A stretch of 5,655 nucleotides of DNA from Acidimicrobiia bacterium (lineage in GTDB: Bacteria > Actinomycetota > Acidimicrobiia > IMCC26256 > PALSA-555): positions 1 to 5,655 of the forward strand of contig JAFMJM010000165.1 in NCBI GenBank assembly GCA_017853455.1, written 5' to 3'. Within the stretch, counting starts at the first letter, position 1. Each line of letters opens with the position of its first letter. Of the stretch, positions 1 to 5,588 are shown piece after piece. The notes below the pieces were generated by a model. It saw only the letters and a list, made by a program, of their open reading frames with translations. It searched no databases and was not told where the DNA came from. A program made the position numbers and the translations under genes.

Positions 1-1919
1 TACTCGGGTCCGAAGCCGTGCTGGCCGAGATCGACCTTGGGTCGGAACGACGGGGTGCCGTCGGCCCGCAGCAGCACGTCGGAGGCGTGCCAGGCGCCAC
101 CGTCCATCAACGACGTCCAGAGTTCCTGGCCCTCACCGGTGCGGTCGCGGTGGAACAGCGCGAGCAGCACGCCGACGACCGACAGCATCGCGTTGGCGGC
201 GTCGCACATCCCGAACCGGTAGTAGAGCGGCAGGTGCCCGTGCGGGACCCCGCCGAGCTCGTGCTCGAGGCCGGCCGACGCCTGGTACAGCGGGTCGAGA
301 CCGCCGAACGACGACAGCGGGCCCTCGAGCCCGTAGGCGTAGGTGTTGCAGTAGATGAGGTCGGGGTTGACCTTCCGCAGCGACTCGTAGTCGAGGCCGA
401 GGCGGGCGGCGGTGCCCTTGGTCATGTTGTGGTGCACGACGTCGGCGCCGGCGACCAGCTCGAGCGCGAGCTCGAGGCCCTTCGGGTCCTTGAGGTCGAG
501 GGCGACGTCGCGCTTGCCGCGTTGGCAGCCGAAGAACGGTGTGCCGGCGAGGCGCATGCCGTCACCCCGGGTCGGCTCGACCTTGACGACGTCCATGCCG
601 AGGTCGGAGAGGATCATCGGCCCGAACGGCCCGGCGAGGTACTGCCCGAAGTCGAGGAGCGTCAGACCGGCGAGCGGCCCGCGCGCCTCGCCCGGCTCGG
701 CCAGGGCCCGGACCGACACCGAGACGTCGGCCCGCGACCGCACCGGCCGGAGGGTGGCCGACTCGGGGGAGCCGGCCGCGGTGAAGCCGGCGATGGCCGC
801 GGCGTCGAACCCGACCTCGCCCCAGATCTCGTCGTTGTGCTCGCCGACGCGCGGCTGGCCGGAGCGCACCGCACCCGGGGTGCCGAGCAGGTGGATGGGC
901 ACCCCGAGCTGGGTGGTGTCGCCCAGGTCGGGATCGGCCACGGTGACGACCATGTCGTTGGCCTGCAGCTGCGGGTGCGCGAACTGCTGCTCGGGCTCGA
1001 CCACCGCCTCGACGGCGTGGTTGTTCGCGACCAGCTCGGCGACGAGGTCGGCCACGCGCCACGAGCGGATGGCGTCGCGCTGACGGCCGGACAGCGCCGT
1101 GTGCTGCTCGACCGGGGAGAGGCCGACGGTGTCCTCGGCGGAGAGCGGGGCAAGACCGAGGATCTCGTCGAGGGTCTTGACGGGGGTGAGGCCGCTCATC
1201 ACGCTGAGGTGCACGTAGCCGTCGGCGCACTCGAAGATCATCGGCTGGTGCACGCCGGGCGGGTAGGTCTTGCCCATCATCCCGTAGTAGGCGGCGTCGC
1301 CGCGCTCGGCGGTCTGCCAGATCTGCGTGGTGTAGAGCCAGGCGCCCTGGAGCAGGCTGGTCTGCACGTGCTGGCCGACGCCGGTCGTCTCACGCGCGTG
1401 GAGTGCGGCCAGGATGCCGCTGGCGACGAGCCAGATCATCCCGCTGCTCGGCATCGGCATCGGCAGGAAGATCGGGCCGGGACGCCACCCGGGCTGCTCC
1501 CACTGCTGCCCACTCGCCGCCTGCACGAGCGCGTCGTGGCCGGGGCGGTGCTGCGACCGGTGCCCCTCGGGGTAGCCGGGGACCGAGCAGGTGATCAGCC
1601 GCGGGTTGACGGCCCGCAGCATCTCGGGGTCGATCCCGAGCCGCGCGGTGACGCCGTTGGTGAACGAGTCGACGACGACGTCGGCGGTGGCGGCCAGGGC
1701 CAGGAAGGCGGCCCGTCCGGCGTCGGACTTCAGGTCGACGGTGACCGAGCGGCGCGAGCGCGTCCAGACCTTGTAGCCGTCGTAGCCGCGGAACGGGTCG
1801 CCGCCGGGCGGCTCGACCTTGACGACGTCGGCGCCCTGCTCGGCGAGGAGGAGGACGCCGAGGGCGGCGGTCCCCCAGGTGAGGTCGAGAACACGGATGC
1901 CGTCGAGTGCCTGAGCCAT
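1..1919 (-). CDS. Fused two-domain family III CoA-transferase (CaiB/BaiF), C-terminus cut by window edge
   Basis: Family III CoA-transferases move CoA between carboxylic acids in the cytoplasm through an aspartyl-CoA thioester; the substrate here cannot be told. The frame is open from the ATG at 1919 to the left edge, giving 639 codons, so the end of the second domain is missing. Two copies of the fold are visible. The N-half begins LDGIRVLDLTWG and has ADVVKVEPPGGDPFR; the C-half begins near residue 414 with GLTLLDFGQYLAGPFG and has MDVVKVEPTRGD. Each half carries the TGxGQ segment that leads to the catalytic aspartate. In the C-half this reads SLMDGG (Asp606), as expected; in the N-half it reads SLLQGA, with Gln191 at that position. 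Single-domain members are about 400 residues and fused forms about 800, so roughly 150 residues lie outside. It starts 13 bases after the GerMN gene stops, with no clear Shine-Dalgarno, so translation may be coupled. Family assignment is firm; substrate unknown. Confidence 0.93.
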   Translation of the reverse strand, partial: MAQALDGIRVLDLTWGTAALGVLLLAEQGADVVKVEPPGGDPFRGYDGYKVWTRSRRSVTVDLKSDAGRAAFLALAATADVVVDSFTNGVTARLGIDPEMLRAVNPRLITCSVPGYPEGHRSQHRPGHDALVQAASGQQWEQPGWRPGPIFLPMPMPSSGMIWLVASGILAALHARETTGVGQHVQTSLLQGAWLYTTQIWQTAERGDAAYYGMMGKTYPPGVHQPMIFECADGYVHLSVMSGLTPVKTLDEILGLAPLSAEDTVGLSPVEQHTALSGRQRDAIRSWRVADLVAELVANNHAVEAVVEPEQQFAHPQLQANDMVVTVADPDLGDTTQLGVPIHLLGTPGAVRSGQPRVGEHNDEIWGEVGFDAAAIAGFTAAGSPESATLRPVRSRADVSVSVRALAEPGEARGPLAGLTLLDFGQYLAGPFGPMILSDLGMDVVKVEPTRGDGMRLAGTPFFGCQRGKRDVALDLKDPKGLELALELVAGADVVHHNMTKGTAARLGLDYESLRKVNPDLIYCNTYAYGLEGPLSSFGGLDPLYQASAGLEHELGGVPHGHLPLYYRFGMCDAANAMLSVVGVLLALFHRDRTGEGQELWTSLMDGGAWHASDVLLRADGTPSFRPKVDLGQHGFGPE

Positions 1920-1932
1920 GGCAGAGGTTCTA

Positions 1933-2763
1933 CTACGGGAACCTCACGGGGACGTCGACGAGGTCGACCCGGGCGCCGGACTCGGCGGAGATGTCGAAGA
2001 CGCGCACGTATCCGGCGCTCCCGGGCGTCGCCGAGAAGGTGAGATCGATCGCGAACGGACCCCAGGTGCCCATCTCGCCCTTTCCGGTCACGGGCGCCGT
2101 CACCAGCACGCGCCGGTCGGCGTCGAGGACCTGGGCCTGGAACGTCGACTCGAACGAGTTGTTCAGGCCGGCGATCGTGACCGGGCTGCGCACCGCCTGC
2201 CCCGGGGCGGGGGAGAGCACGAGGATGTGGGGGGTGACGTCGGCGAACGCGGCCCGCGTGAGTGGCGCGCCGCCGGCGATGCGCACCGCCGTCACGGTGG
2301 GGAACTGCGACAGCGTGAACACGACCTGGGCCTCGGCACGGTGGCGGTCGGCGGCCGGTGCGAGGTCACCGGAGAAGGTCACGTCCGCGGTGCCGTCGGC
2401 GATCGACAGGGCGGTGACGCGCAACCCGCTGGCGATCGCGGTCGACAGCCCGGCGGTCCGCTCGGTGGCGTCGGGGCCGGCGAGCAGCTGGTCGAGCGCG
2501 GCGCGCGCCACGGCGGCGGTCGGGCCCACCCGGCGGTGGCCGACCCCGACGTCGGTGCCGCGCAGGAAGAACTCGACCAGGTCGACCCCCGGGGCGTCGG
2601 GGGCGACCGTGCCCGACGGCGTGGCAGGAGCGGCCGTGGTGCCCGGCGCGGTGACGGTGGTGGTCGGGGTGTCGCGGGTGCTGACGGTGCCGGTCCCGCA
2701 GGCGCTGAGCCCCACGGCGGCCACCAGGACGGCGGCGAGGAGGGGCACGCGCGGTCGGGTCAT
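1933..2763 (-). CDS. GerMN/Gmad2-domain lipoprotein
   Basis: A 276-residue predicted lipoprotein. The N-terminus has a short basic region, a hydrophobic stretch and the lipobox LSAC, with Cys22 as the lipidated residue. A Thr/Pro/Ala-rich linker (about 24-58) follows. Residues about 60-170 resemble the GerMN domain (pattern from AALDQLLAGP through ADVTFSGDL to AEAQVVFTLSQFPTVTAVRI). Residues about 184-274 resemble the immunoglobulin-like Gmad2 domain (SPAPGQAVRSPVTIAG, then ending in VDVPVRF). These domains are named from spore germination proteins but are common in non-sporulating actinobacteria, where their role is largely unknown; an envelope binding or scaffold role is an inference. The ATG at 2763 overlaps the stop of the membrane-protein gene upstream as ATGA, which supports this start and translational coupling. 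The frame stays open further upstream (to 3393), but that part lies over another gene and lacks a signal peptide. Confidence 0.9.
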   Translation of the reverse strand: MTRPRVPLLAAVLVAAVGLSACGTGTVSTRDTPTTTVTAPGTTAAPATPSGTVAPDAPGVDLVEFFLRGTDVGVGHRRVGPTAAVARAALDQLLAGPDATERTAGLSTAIASGLRVTALSIADGTADVTFSGDLAPAADRHRAEAQVVFTLSQFPTVTAVRIAGGAPLTRAAFADVTPHILVLSPAPGQAVRSPVTIAGLNNSFESTFQAQVLDADRRVLVTAPVTGKGEMGTWGPFAIDLTFSATPGSAGYVRVFDISAESGARVDLVDVPVRFP

Positions 2764-3416
2764 GACTCGAGTATGTCGGTCGGTTCGGCCTCGGCGGCGG
2801 CGCGGGTGGCGGCCCGCGCCCGGGCAGCCTCCCTGGCCGCGGCGATCTTGGCGGCCCGCTCGTCTCCGTCGGGTGCGTCGCCACCGGCCGACCGGGACGC
2901 CACCCGCAGCGCGGTGAGGGTGGCGACGAGCGTGCAGCCGGCCACCATCCCGATGCGGAAGATCGCGTTGTCGCGATCGGTGCCCGCGGTGACGGCGTGG
3001 ACGGTCGCGGCGACGAACACTGCGTACGACAGGAAATGGATCCCGTGCCAGAGCCGACGGGGGATCCACTGCATCGTCCACGACGTGACCTGCACCACCA
3101 CGAGTCCGTAGAGGGCGACGATCCCCCACGCGACCGGCCCGGGCTTCCAGTCGGTGGCCAGCGGGACGAACAGGTCGCGGGGTCCGAAGTCGACGTAGGA
3201 GTCGAGGGCCAGGCCGAGCAGGTGGAGCGCGAGGAACGCGACCGTGAGGGTGCCGAGGTAGCGGTGCAGGTCGAGCATCCAGGCGGGGAGCTTGCGCCGC
3301 CGGACGAGCCGCCCGCTGATGGCGACGCCCCACGCGACCGCGGCGGTGGCGCCGACCCAAGCGACCACGCCGGTCGAGCGCGAGACCCACCACCAGAACT
3401 GCGGATGCAGGTGCAC
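2760..3416 (-). CDS. Ferric-reductase-like transmembrane protein, probable bis-heme b cytochrome
   Basis: A 218-residue membrane protein with about five hydrophobic segments (residues ~13-33, 51-71, 95-113, 123-144, 152-171). Two histidine pairs sit in helices 2 and 4: His51-x13-His65 and His127-x12-His140. That spacing equals the heme-ligand pattern of NADPH oxidase/ferric reductase membrane domains (in human NOX2, 101/115 and 209/222, from memory), so two stacked b hemes carrying electrons across the membrane are likely. There is no FAD or NAD(P)H domain; the protein instead ends in a charged, Ala/Arg/Glu-rich tail (about 177-218), probably helical. MsrQ/YedZ-like proteins are an alternative family label, but no MsrP partner is seen here. 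The GTG at 3416 (VHLHPQFWWW) is chosen because the only earlier start lies deep in the ApbE gene and would add a non-membrane, arginine-rich stretch. It begins 10 bases after the ApbE stop, without a good Shine-Dalgarno. Confidence 0.88.
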   Translation of the reverse strand: MHLHPQFWWWVSRSTGVVAWVGATAAVAWGVAISGRLVRRRKLPAWMLDLHRYLGTLTVAFLALHLLGLALDSYVDFGPRDLFVPLATDWKPGPVAWGIVALYGLVVVQVTSWTMQWIPRRLWHGIHFLSYAVFVAATVHAVTAGTDRDNAIFRIGMVAGCTLVATLTALRVASRSAGGDAPDGDERAAKIAAAREAARARAATRAAAEAEPTDILES

Positions 3417-3426
3417 GGACGCGACG

Positions 3427-4449
3427 CTAGATCGGGTCGGACACGCCCGTCGGGACGAGCCAGGCCCGGCCGCCGAGTCGCTCCACGAGCGGTGGCCCGT
3501 CGGTGGGTCCGGCGACGTACGTCGCCTTGGCCAGGACCTCGGCGGCGGCACACGACGGGTGGGCCACCACGACCGCGGTCAGACCCGACTCGGCCGGCCG
3601 CCCCGTGGCGGGGTCGATCAAGTGGTGCTGCTCGCGGCCGGCGTGGTGCCAGCGGCGGTACCGGTCGGTGCTCGTGGCGAGGGCGCCGTCGGCGACGGGG
3701 TGGACGAACCAGGTGCTGCCCTCGGTGAGCGGATCCTCGACCGGGACCTGCCAGCCGTCGGCGTCGGTCCCCGGGCCGTAGGCGCGCACGTCGCCGCCGA
3801 GGCTCAGGCACGCGGCCGTCACCCCGCGGGCGCGCAGGCCGTCGGTGACGAGGTCGGCTGCGGTTCCCTTGCCGATGCCGCCGAGGTCGATCGCCACTCC
3901 CGCAGGGAGGCTGACGGTCGCCGCGACCCGATCGACGACGATCCCCGCGCAGCCCGGGGTCGGGGCCGTCGGCAGGCGACGACCGACCGTGGGGAGCCGC
4001 AGGGGCGCGCGTCCGGGCGGCGCGCTGGCGACCGACCAGGCGGTGGCGGGGCGCTCCTGGACGGCGGCGATGGTGTCGTCGTACCCGTGGGCGACGAGGG
4101 CGGGCAGCACGGTCGGGTCGAAGCGGCCGTCGGTCGCCCGCCACCAGGCGCAGGCGGCGTCGACCAGGGCGGCGGTGGCCGGGGCCACGGGCACCGGCCC
4201 GGTCCCGGCGGCCTCGTTGCAGCGCACGACGTCGGAGCCCGGGCGGAACCGGCTCCAGTGGGCCTCGAGCCGGTCGATCTCGGCCACGGTCCAGTCGGCG
4301 TCGGCGGCGGTTCCCCAGCACACCAGGTGGGCGTCGGTCCCCATGGCCCGGAAGCGGCGGTCGATCCAACTCGGGGCTGCGGGTTCGGAAGGGCCGGACC
4401 GATCTTCTGGTCCCGGCGGGACGTCCCTCAGCACTTCGAGCCCGAGCAC
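3427..4449 (-). CDS. apbE: ApbE-family FAD:protein FMN transferase
   Basis: ApbE enzymes split FAD and attach FMN through a phosphoester to Ser/Thr of target proteins, with Mg2+. The 340 residues show the family motifs in order: MGTDAHLV (36), DGRFDPTV (107), DLGGIGKG (188), LSLGGDV (215), ATSTDRYRRW (258), HHLIDPATG (275) and AAEVLAKA (302). The last one normally reads ADALATA, with Asp and Thr contacting the metal; here they are Glu304 and Lys308, a change I recall in other actinobacterial members. No signal peptide or lipobox is seen, whereas many ApbE proteins are exported lipoproteins; residues 1-35 are a Pro/Glu-rich leader. The start is uncertain: the GTG at 4449 overlaps the previous gene by 22 bases, while the GTG at 4434 (residue 6) overlaps by 7. 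The ATG at 4344 would cut into conserved sequence. The downstream ferric-reductase-like gene fits a flavin/heme electron-transfer role. Confidence 0.92.
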   Translation of the reverse strand: MLGLEVLRDVPPGPEDRSGPSEPAAPSWIDRRFRAMGTDAHLVCWGTAADADWTVAEIDRLEAHWSRFRPGSDVVRCNEAAGTGPVPVAPATAALVDAACAWWRATDGRFDPTVLPALVAHGYDDTIAAVQERPATAWSVASAPPGRAPLRLPTVGRRLPTAPTPGCAGIVVDRVAATVSLPAGVAIDLGGIGKGTAADLVTDGLRARGVTAACLSLGGDVRAYGPGTDADGWQVPVEDPLTEGSTWFVHPVADGALATSTDRYRRWHHAGREQHHLIDPATGRPAESGLTAVVVAHPSCAAAEVLAKATYVAGPTDGPPLVERLGGRAWLVPTGVSDPI

Positions 4450-4892
4450 GGCGGGACCGTGGGCGCCGGCGTGGGTGCGGGAGTCGGCGCCGGGGCGACC
4501 GTCGGGCTCGGCGTGGGTGCCGGGGCGGGTGCCGGGGCGGGTGCCGGTGCCGGGATGGGCGCCGGCTCGGGGGAGGGCGCCGGAGCGGGAGCGGGCGACG
4601 GGGTGGGAGCGACACCGGCACCGGTCGACCCGGTGGCGATGCCGCCCGCGCCGACCGACGACCCGGGCGCAGGCGCGGTCTCACCCGTCGCGGGGTCCGG
4701 CACGGCGACCTCGACCGGAGCCGCGGCGCCGGGCACGGCGGCGACCGTGGCGGCGGTGGGCGCAGCGCCGTCCGTGGTCAGGGTGGCGACGGGCTGGGCG
4801 TCGGCCGCCATGGCGGCGATCATCGCCAGCGTCGCCGAGACCCCGATCCCGGTGGCGAGCGCCCGCCCGCCGGGGGCAGCGCGGCGGCGCAT
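4428..4892 (-). CDS. Small secreted Pro/Ala-repeat protein with C-terminal CxxxxC
   Basis: I do not recognise a family. The 154-residue product has an arginine-rich start (MRRR), a hydrophobic stretch (about 11-30) and an ADA signal-peptidase-like site before Gln33, so it should be exported or N-terminally anchored. After an Ala/Val/Thr-rich segment comes a nearly strict x-Pro repeat (about 94-148, mostly Ala-Pro with Thr, Ser, Glu and Ile variants), which should form a stiff, extended polyproline-like arm. The last six residues are CSGSKC, a cysteine pair at the extreme end that could form a disulfide or bind metal. The start overlaps the previous stop as TGATG, and codons for the previous protein's acidic tail supply the Shine-Dalgarno. 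The 3' end overlaps the ApbE start. Only the reading frame, signal and overlaps support it, as low-complexity sequence gives little homology. A frameshift joining it to ApbE is an alternative reading. Confidence 0.75.
   Translation of the reverse strand: MRRRAAPGGRALATGIGVSATLAMIAAMAADAQPVATLTTDGAAPTAATVAAVPGAAAPVEVAVPDPATGETAPAPGSSVGAGGIATGSTGAGVAPTPSPAPAPAPSPEPAPIPAPAPAPAPAPAPTPSPTVAPAPTPAPTPAPTVPPCSGSKC
4449..4613. repeat. Low-complexity repeat coding for the Pro/Ala arm
   Basis: A GC-rich degenerate repeat of six-base Ala-Pro or Thr-Pro codon pairs. On the plus strand a 12-base unit GGGTGCCGGGGC occurs perfectly twice in tandem (4515-4538), followed by a third copy with one change (4539-4550). 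It lies entirely inside the second operon gene and encodes residues about 94-148. Such tracts can change length by slippage. Confidence 0.8.
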
Positions 4893-5377
4893 CAGTCGTC
4901 CTCGTCCTCGTCCTCGTCCGCGTGGCTCGACCCGCACTCCCAGTGGCCGTCGTCGAAGTGCGGGTTCGCACATCCGGCGGGCGGACCGGGCCGCACCGTG
5001 GGCGGCGGGGTCGTGGGCGGCACCGTGGGGGCCACGGTGACGGGCGGCGCGACGGCGGCGGGCGCCTGGACCGGGGCCGCGACGACGGCGACCGCCGCCG
5101 GAGCGGGGGCGCTGCCCACCGGAGCCGCGGTCGGACGCGCGGCCGGAGCGGGCGCGGCCACCGACTCGGTGGCGACGGCGGAGGCGGGCGCGGCCGGGCC
5201 CGACGGACCGGACCGGTCCGACTGCGGACCGATCGGCGCGGGCGCAGCGGTGGCCTCGGGGGCCGAGGGCGCGGTCAGACCGAGGTCGACGACGTTGGTG
5301 ACGGCCATGGCGCCGGTGGCGAACATGAGCACGCCCGACACCCCGATGGCGAGCGCGGTCTTGCGGTGGACCTGCAC
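4892..5377 (-). CDS. Small secreted Ala/Pro-rich protein with Cys/His cluster and acidic tail
   Basis: No family recognised. The GTG at 5377 is strongly supported by GGAGG five bases upstream. The 161-residue product starts MQVHRKTALAIGV, with a hydrophobic core to about residue 26 and an AMA site ending at Ala25, so it is probably exported or anchored. A long Ala/Pro/Val/Thr-rich region (about 36-130) carries a compact end: Cys136, His140, His145, Trp146, Cys148 and His152, then eight Asp/Glu residues (DEDEDEDD) at the terminus. Two Cys, three His and the acid tail suggest metal binding or a disulfide-closed tip, but this is inference. There is no CxxCH heme c motif and no flavin-attachment motif. 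It is first in the operon and shares its layout (signal, Pro/Ala arm, cysteine tip) with the next gene, so the two may be diverged partners. Confidence 0.8.
   Translation of the reverse strand: MQVHRKTALAIGVSGVLMFATGAMAVTNVVDLGLTAPSAPEATAAPAPIGPQSDRSGPSGPAAPASAVATESVAAPAPAARPTAAPVGSAPAPAAVAVVAAPVQAPAAVAPPVTVAPTVPPTTPPPTVRPGPPAGCANPHFDDGHWECGSSHADEDEDEDD
4900..4903 (-). promoter_or_regulatory. Shine-Dalgarno embedded in acidic-tail codons
   Basis: The (GAGGAC) repeats that encode the acidic tail of the first gene present GAGG seven bases before the ATG of the second gene at 4892. With the TGATG overlap this points to coupled translation of the two small proteins. Confidence 0.55.
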
Positions 5378-5382
5378 GGGAA

Positions 5383-5387
5383 CCTCC
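5383..5387 (-). promoter_or_regulatory. Shine-Dalgarno of the first operon gene
   Basis: Minus-strand GGAGG followed by TTCCC and then the GTG at 5377. It is the best ribosome site in the operon and fixes the GTG start, since the frame is open well upstream without a good site. Confidence 0.8.
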
Positions 5388-5418
5388 GATCCTCGGTGGA
5401 CGACCCGTTGCACCCACC

Positions 5419-5424
5419 ACGGTA
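5419..5424 (-). promoter_or_regulatory. Possible -10 element (TACCGT) of the leftward operon
   Basis: On the minus strand TACCGT fits TANNNT, 41 bases upstream of the GTG. The -35 region is poor (GACCCA at 17 bases). With a start site near 5410-5412, the CRP-like site would be centred near -60, the spacing used for activation from upstream, which would fit a weak -35. Tentative. Confidence 0.25.
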
Positions 5425-5463
5425 GTAACGGCACCCCGGAGTGGGTCCCTTGAGGGGTTCCGG

Positions 5464-5479
5464 TGTGACGGGGATCACG
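5464..5479. promoter_or_regulatory. CRP/GlxR-family operator candidate
   Basis: The sequence TGTGACGGGGATCACG matches the CRP-type consensus TGTGA-N6-TCACA at 9 of 10 half-site bases with exact six-base spacing. Actinobacterial GlxR/Cmr-type regulators use the same pattern. It lies between the two divergent genes, centred about 94 bases before the GTG of the leftward operon and about 117 before the rightward ATG, so it could regulate either or both. Confidence 0.55.
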
Positions 5480-5563
5480 CCCGGGGCGTCTCGGGAACCG
5501 GAACGGCCGGGCGCCCGAGCCGGACATCGGACCGACGATCCGGCGTCGGTGCCCGAACCGGCC

Positions 5564-5569
5564 TAGCCT
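5564..5569 (+). promoter_or_regulatory. Possible -10 element (TAGCCT) of the transporter gene
   Basis: TAGCCT matches the actinobacterial TANNNT -10 pattern and lies 20 bases before the ATG. The predicted transcript would have a leader of about 13 bases that begins at the Shine-Dalgarno. No clear -35 hexamer is visible, so this is tentative. Confidence 0.35.
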
Positions 5570-5576
5570 CGGGCTC

Positions 5577-5583
5577 GGAGGGG
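5577..5583 (+). promoter_or_regulatory. Shine-Dalgarno of the rightward transporter gene
   Basis: GGAGGGG, with the core GGAGG ending seven bases before the ATG at 5589. This strong match decides between the two nearby ATG codons (5585 and 5589). Confidence 0.7.
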
Positions 5584-5588
5584 GATGG

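Larger units (their letters stand above)
5378..5588. other. Divergent intergenic control region
   Basis: A 211-base gap between the leftward operon and the rightward transporter gene. It holds the CRP-like site, both candidate promoters and both ribosome sites. No tRNA, small protein or terminator hairpin was recognised. An 8-base inverted pair, GTTCCGGT (5457-5464) and ACCGGAAC (5497-5504), surrounds part of the CRP-like site; its role, if any, is unclear. Confidence 0.7.

Noticed and set aside
18..2042. 674-codon open frame on the plus strand
   Set aside because: It lies antisense to the CoA-transferase, whose frame has clear family motifs; the plus-strand translation is Arg/Gly/Val-rich with no recognisable domain. 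High GC removes stops from shadow frames.
2764..3393. N-terminal extension of the GerMN lipoprotein frame
   Set aside because: The extension overlaps the membrane protein gene and would bury the signal peptide and lipobox. The ATGA overlap start explains the gene better.
2366..4684. 772-codon minus-strand open frame
   Set aside because: It is almost entirely Arg/Pro-rich and runs across ApbE, the membrane protein and the lipoprotein in a different frame; a typical high-GC shadow.
4892..4972. Possible cytochrome c heme motif near CANPH and WECGSSH
   Set aside because: Neither matches CxxCH: the first is CxxxH with one Cys and the second has no paired Cys.
3292..5040. Long plus-strand frame with Gly/Ala-rich repeats
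   Set aside because: The glycine/alanine repeat is the reverse complement of the Pro/Ala arm; no start or domain support.
5457..5504. 8-base inverted repeat as a terminator or hairpin
   Set aside because: The arms are separated by 32 bases, there is no T-tract, and it sits upstream of both genes rather than after one.
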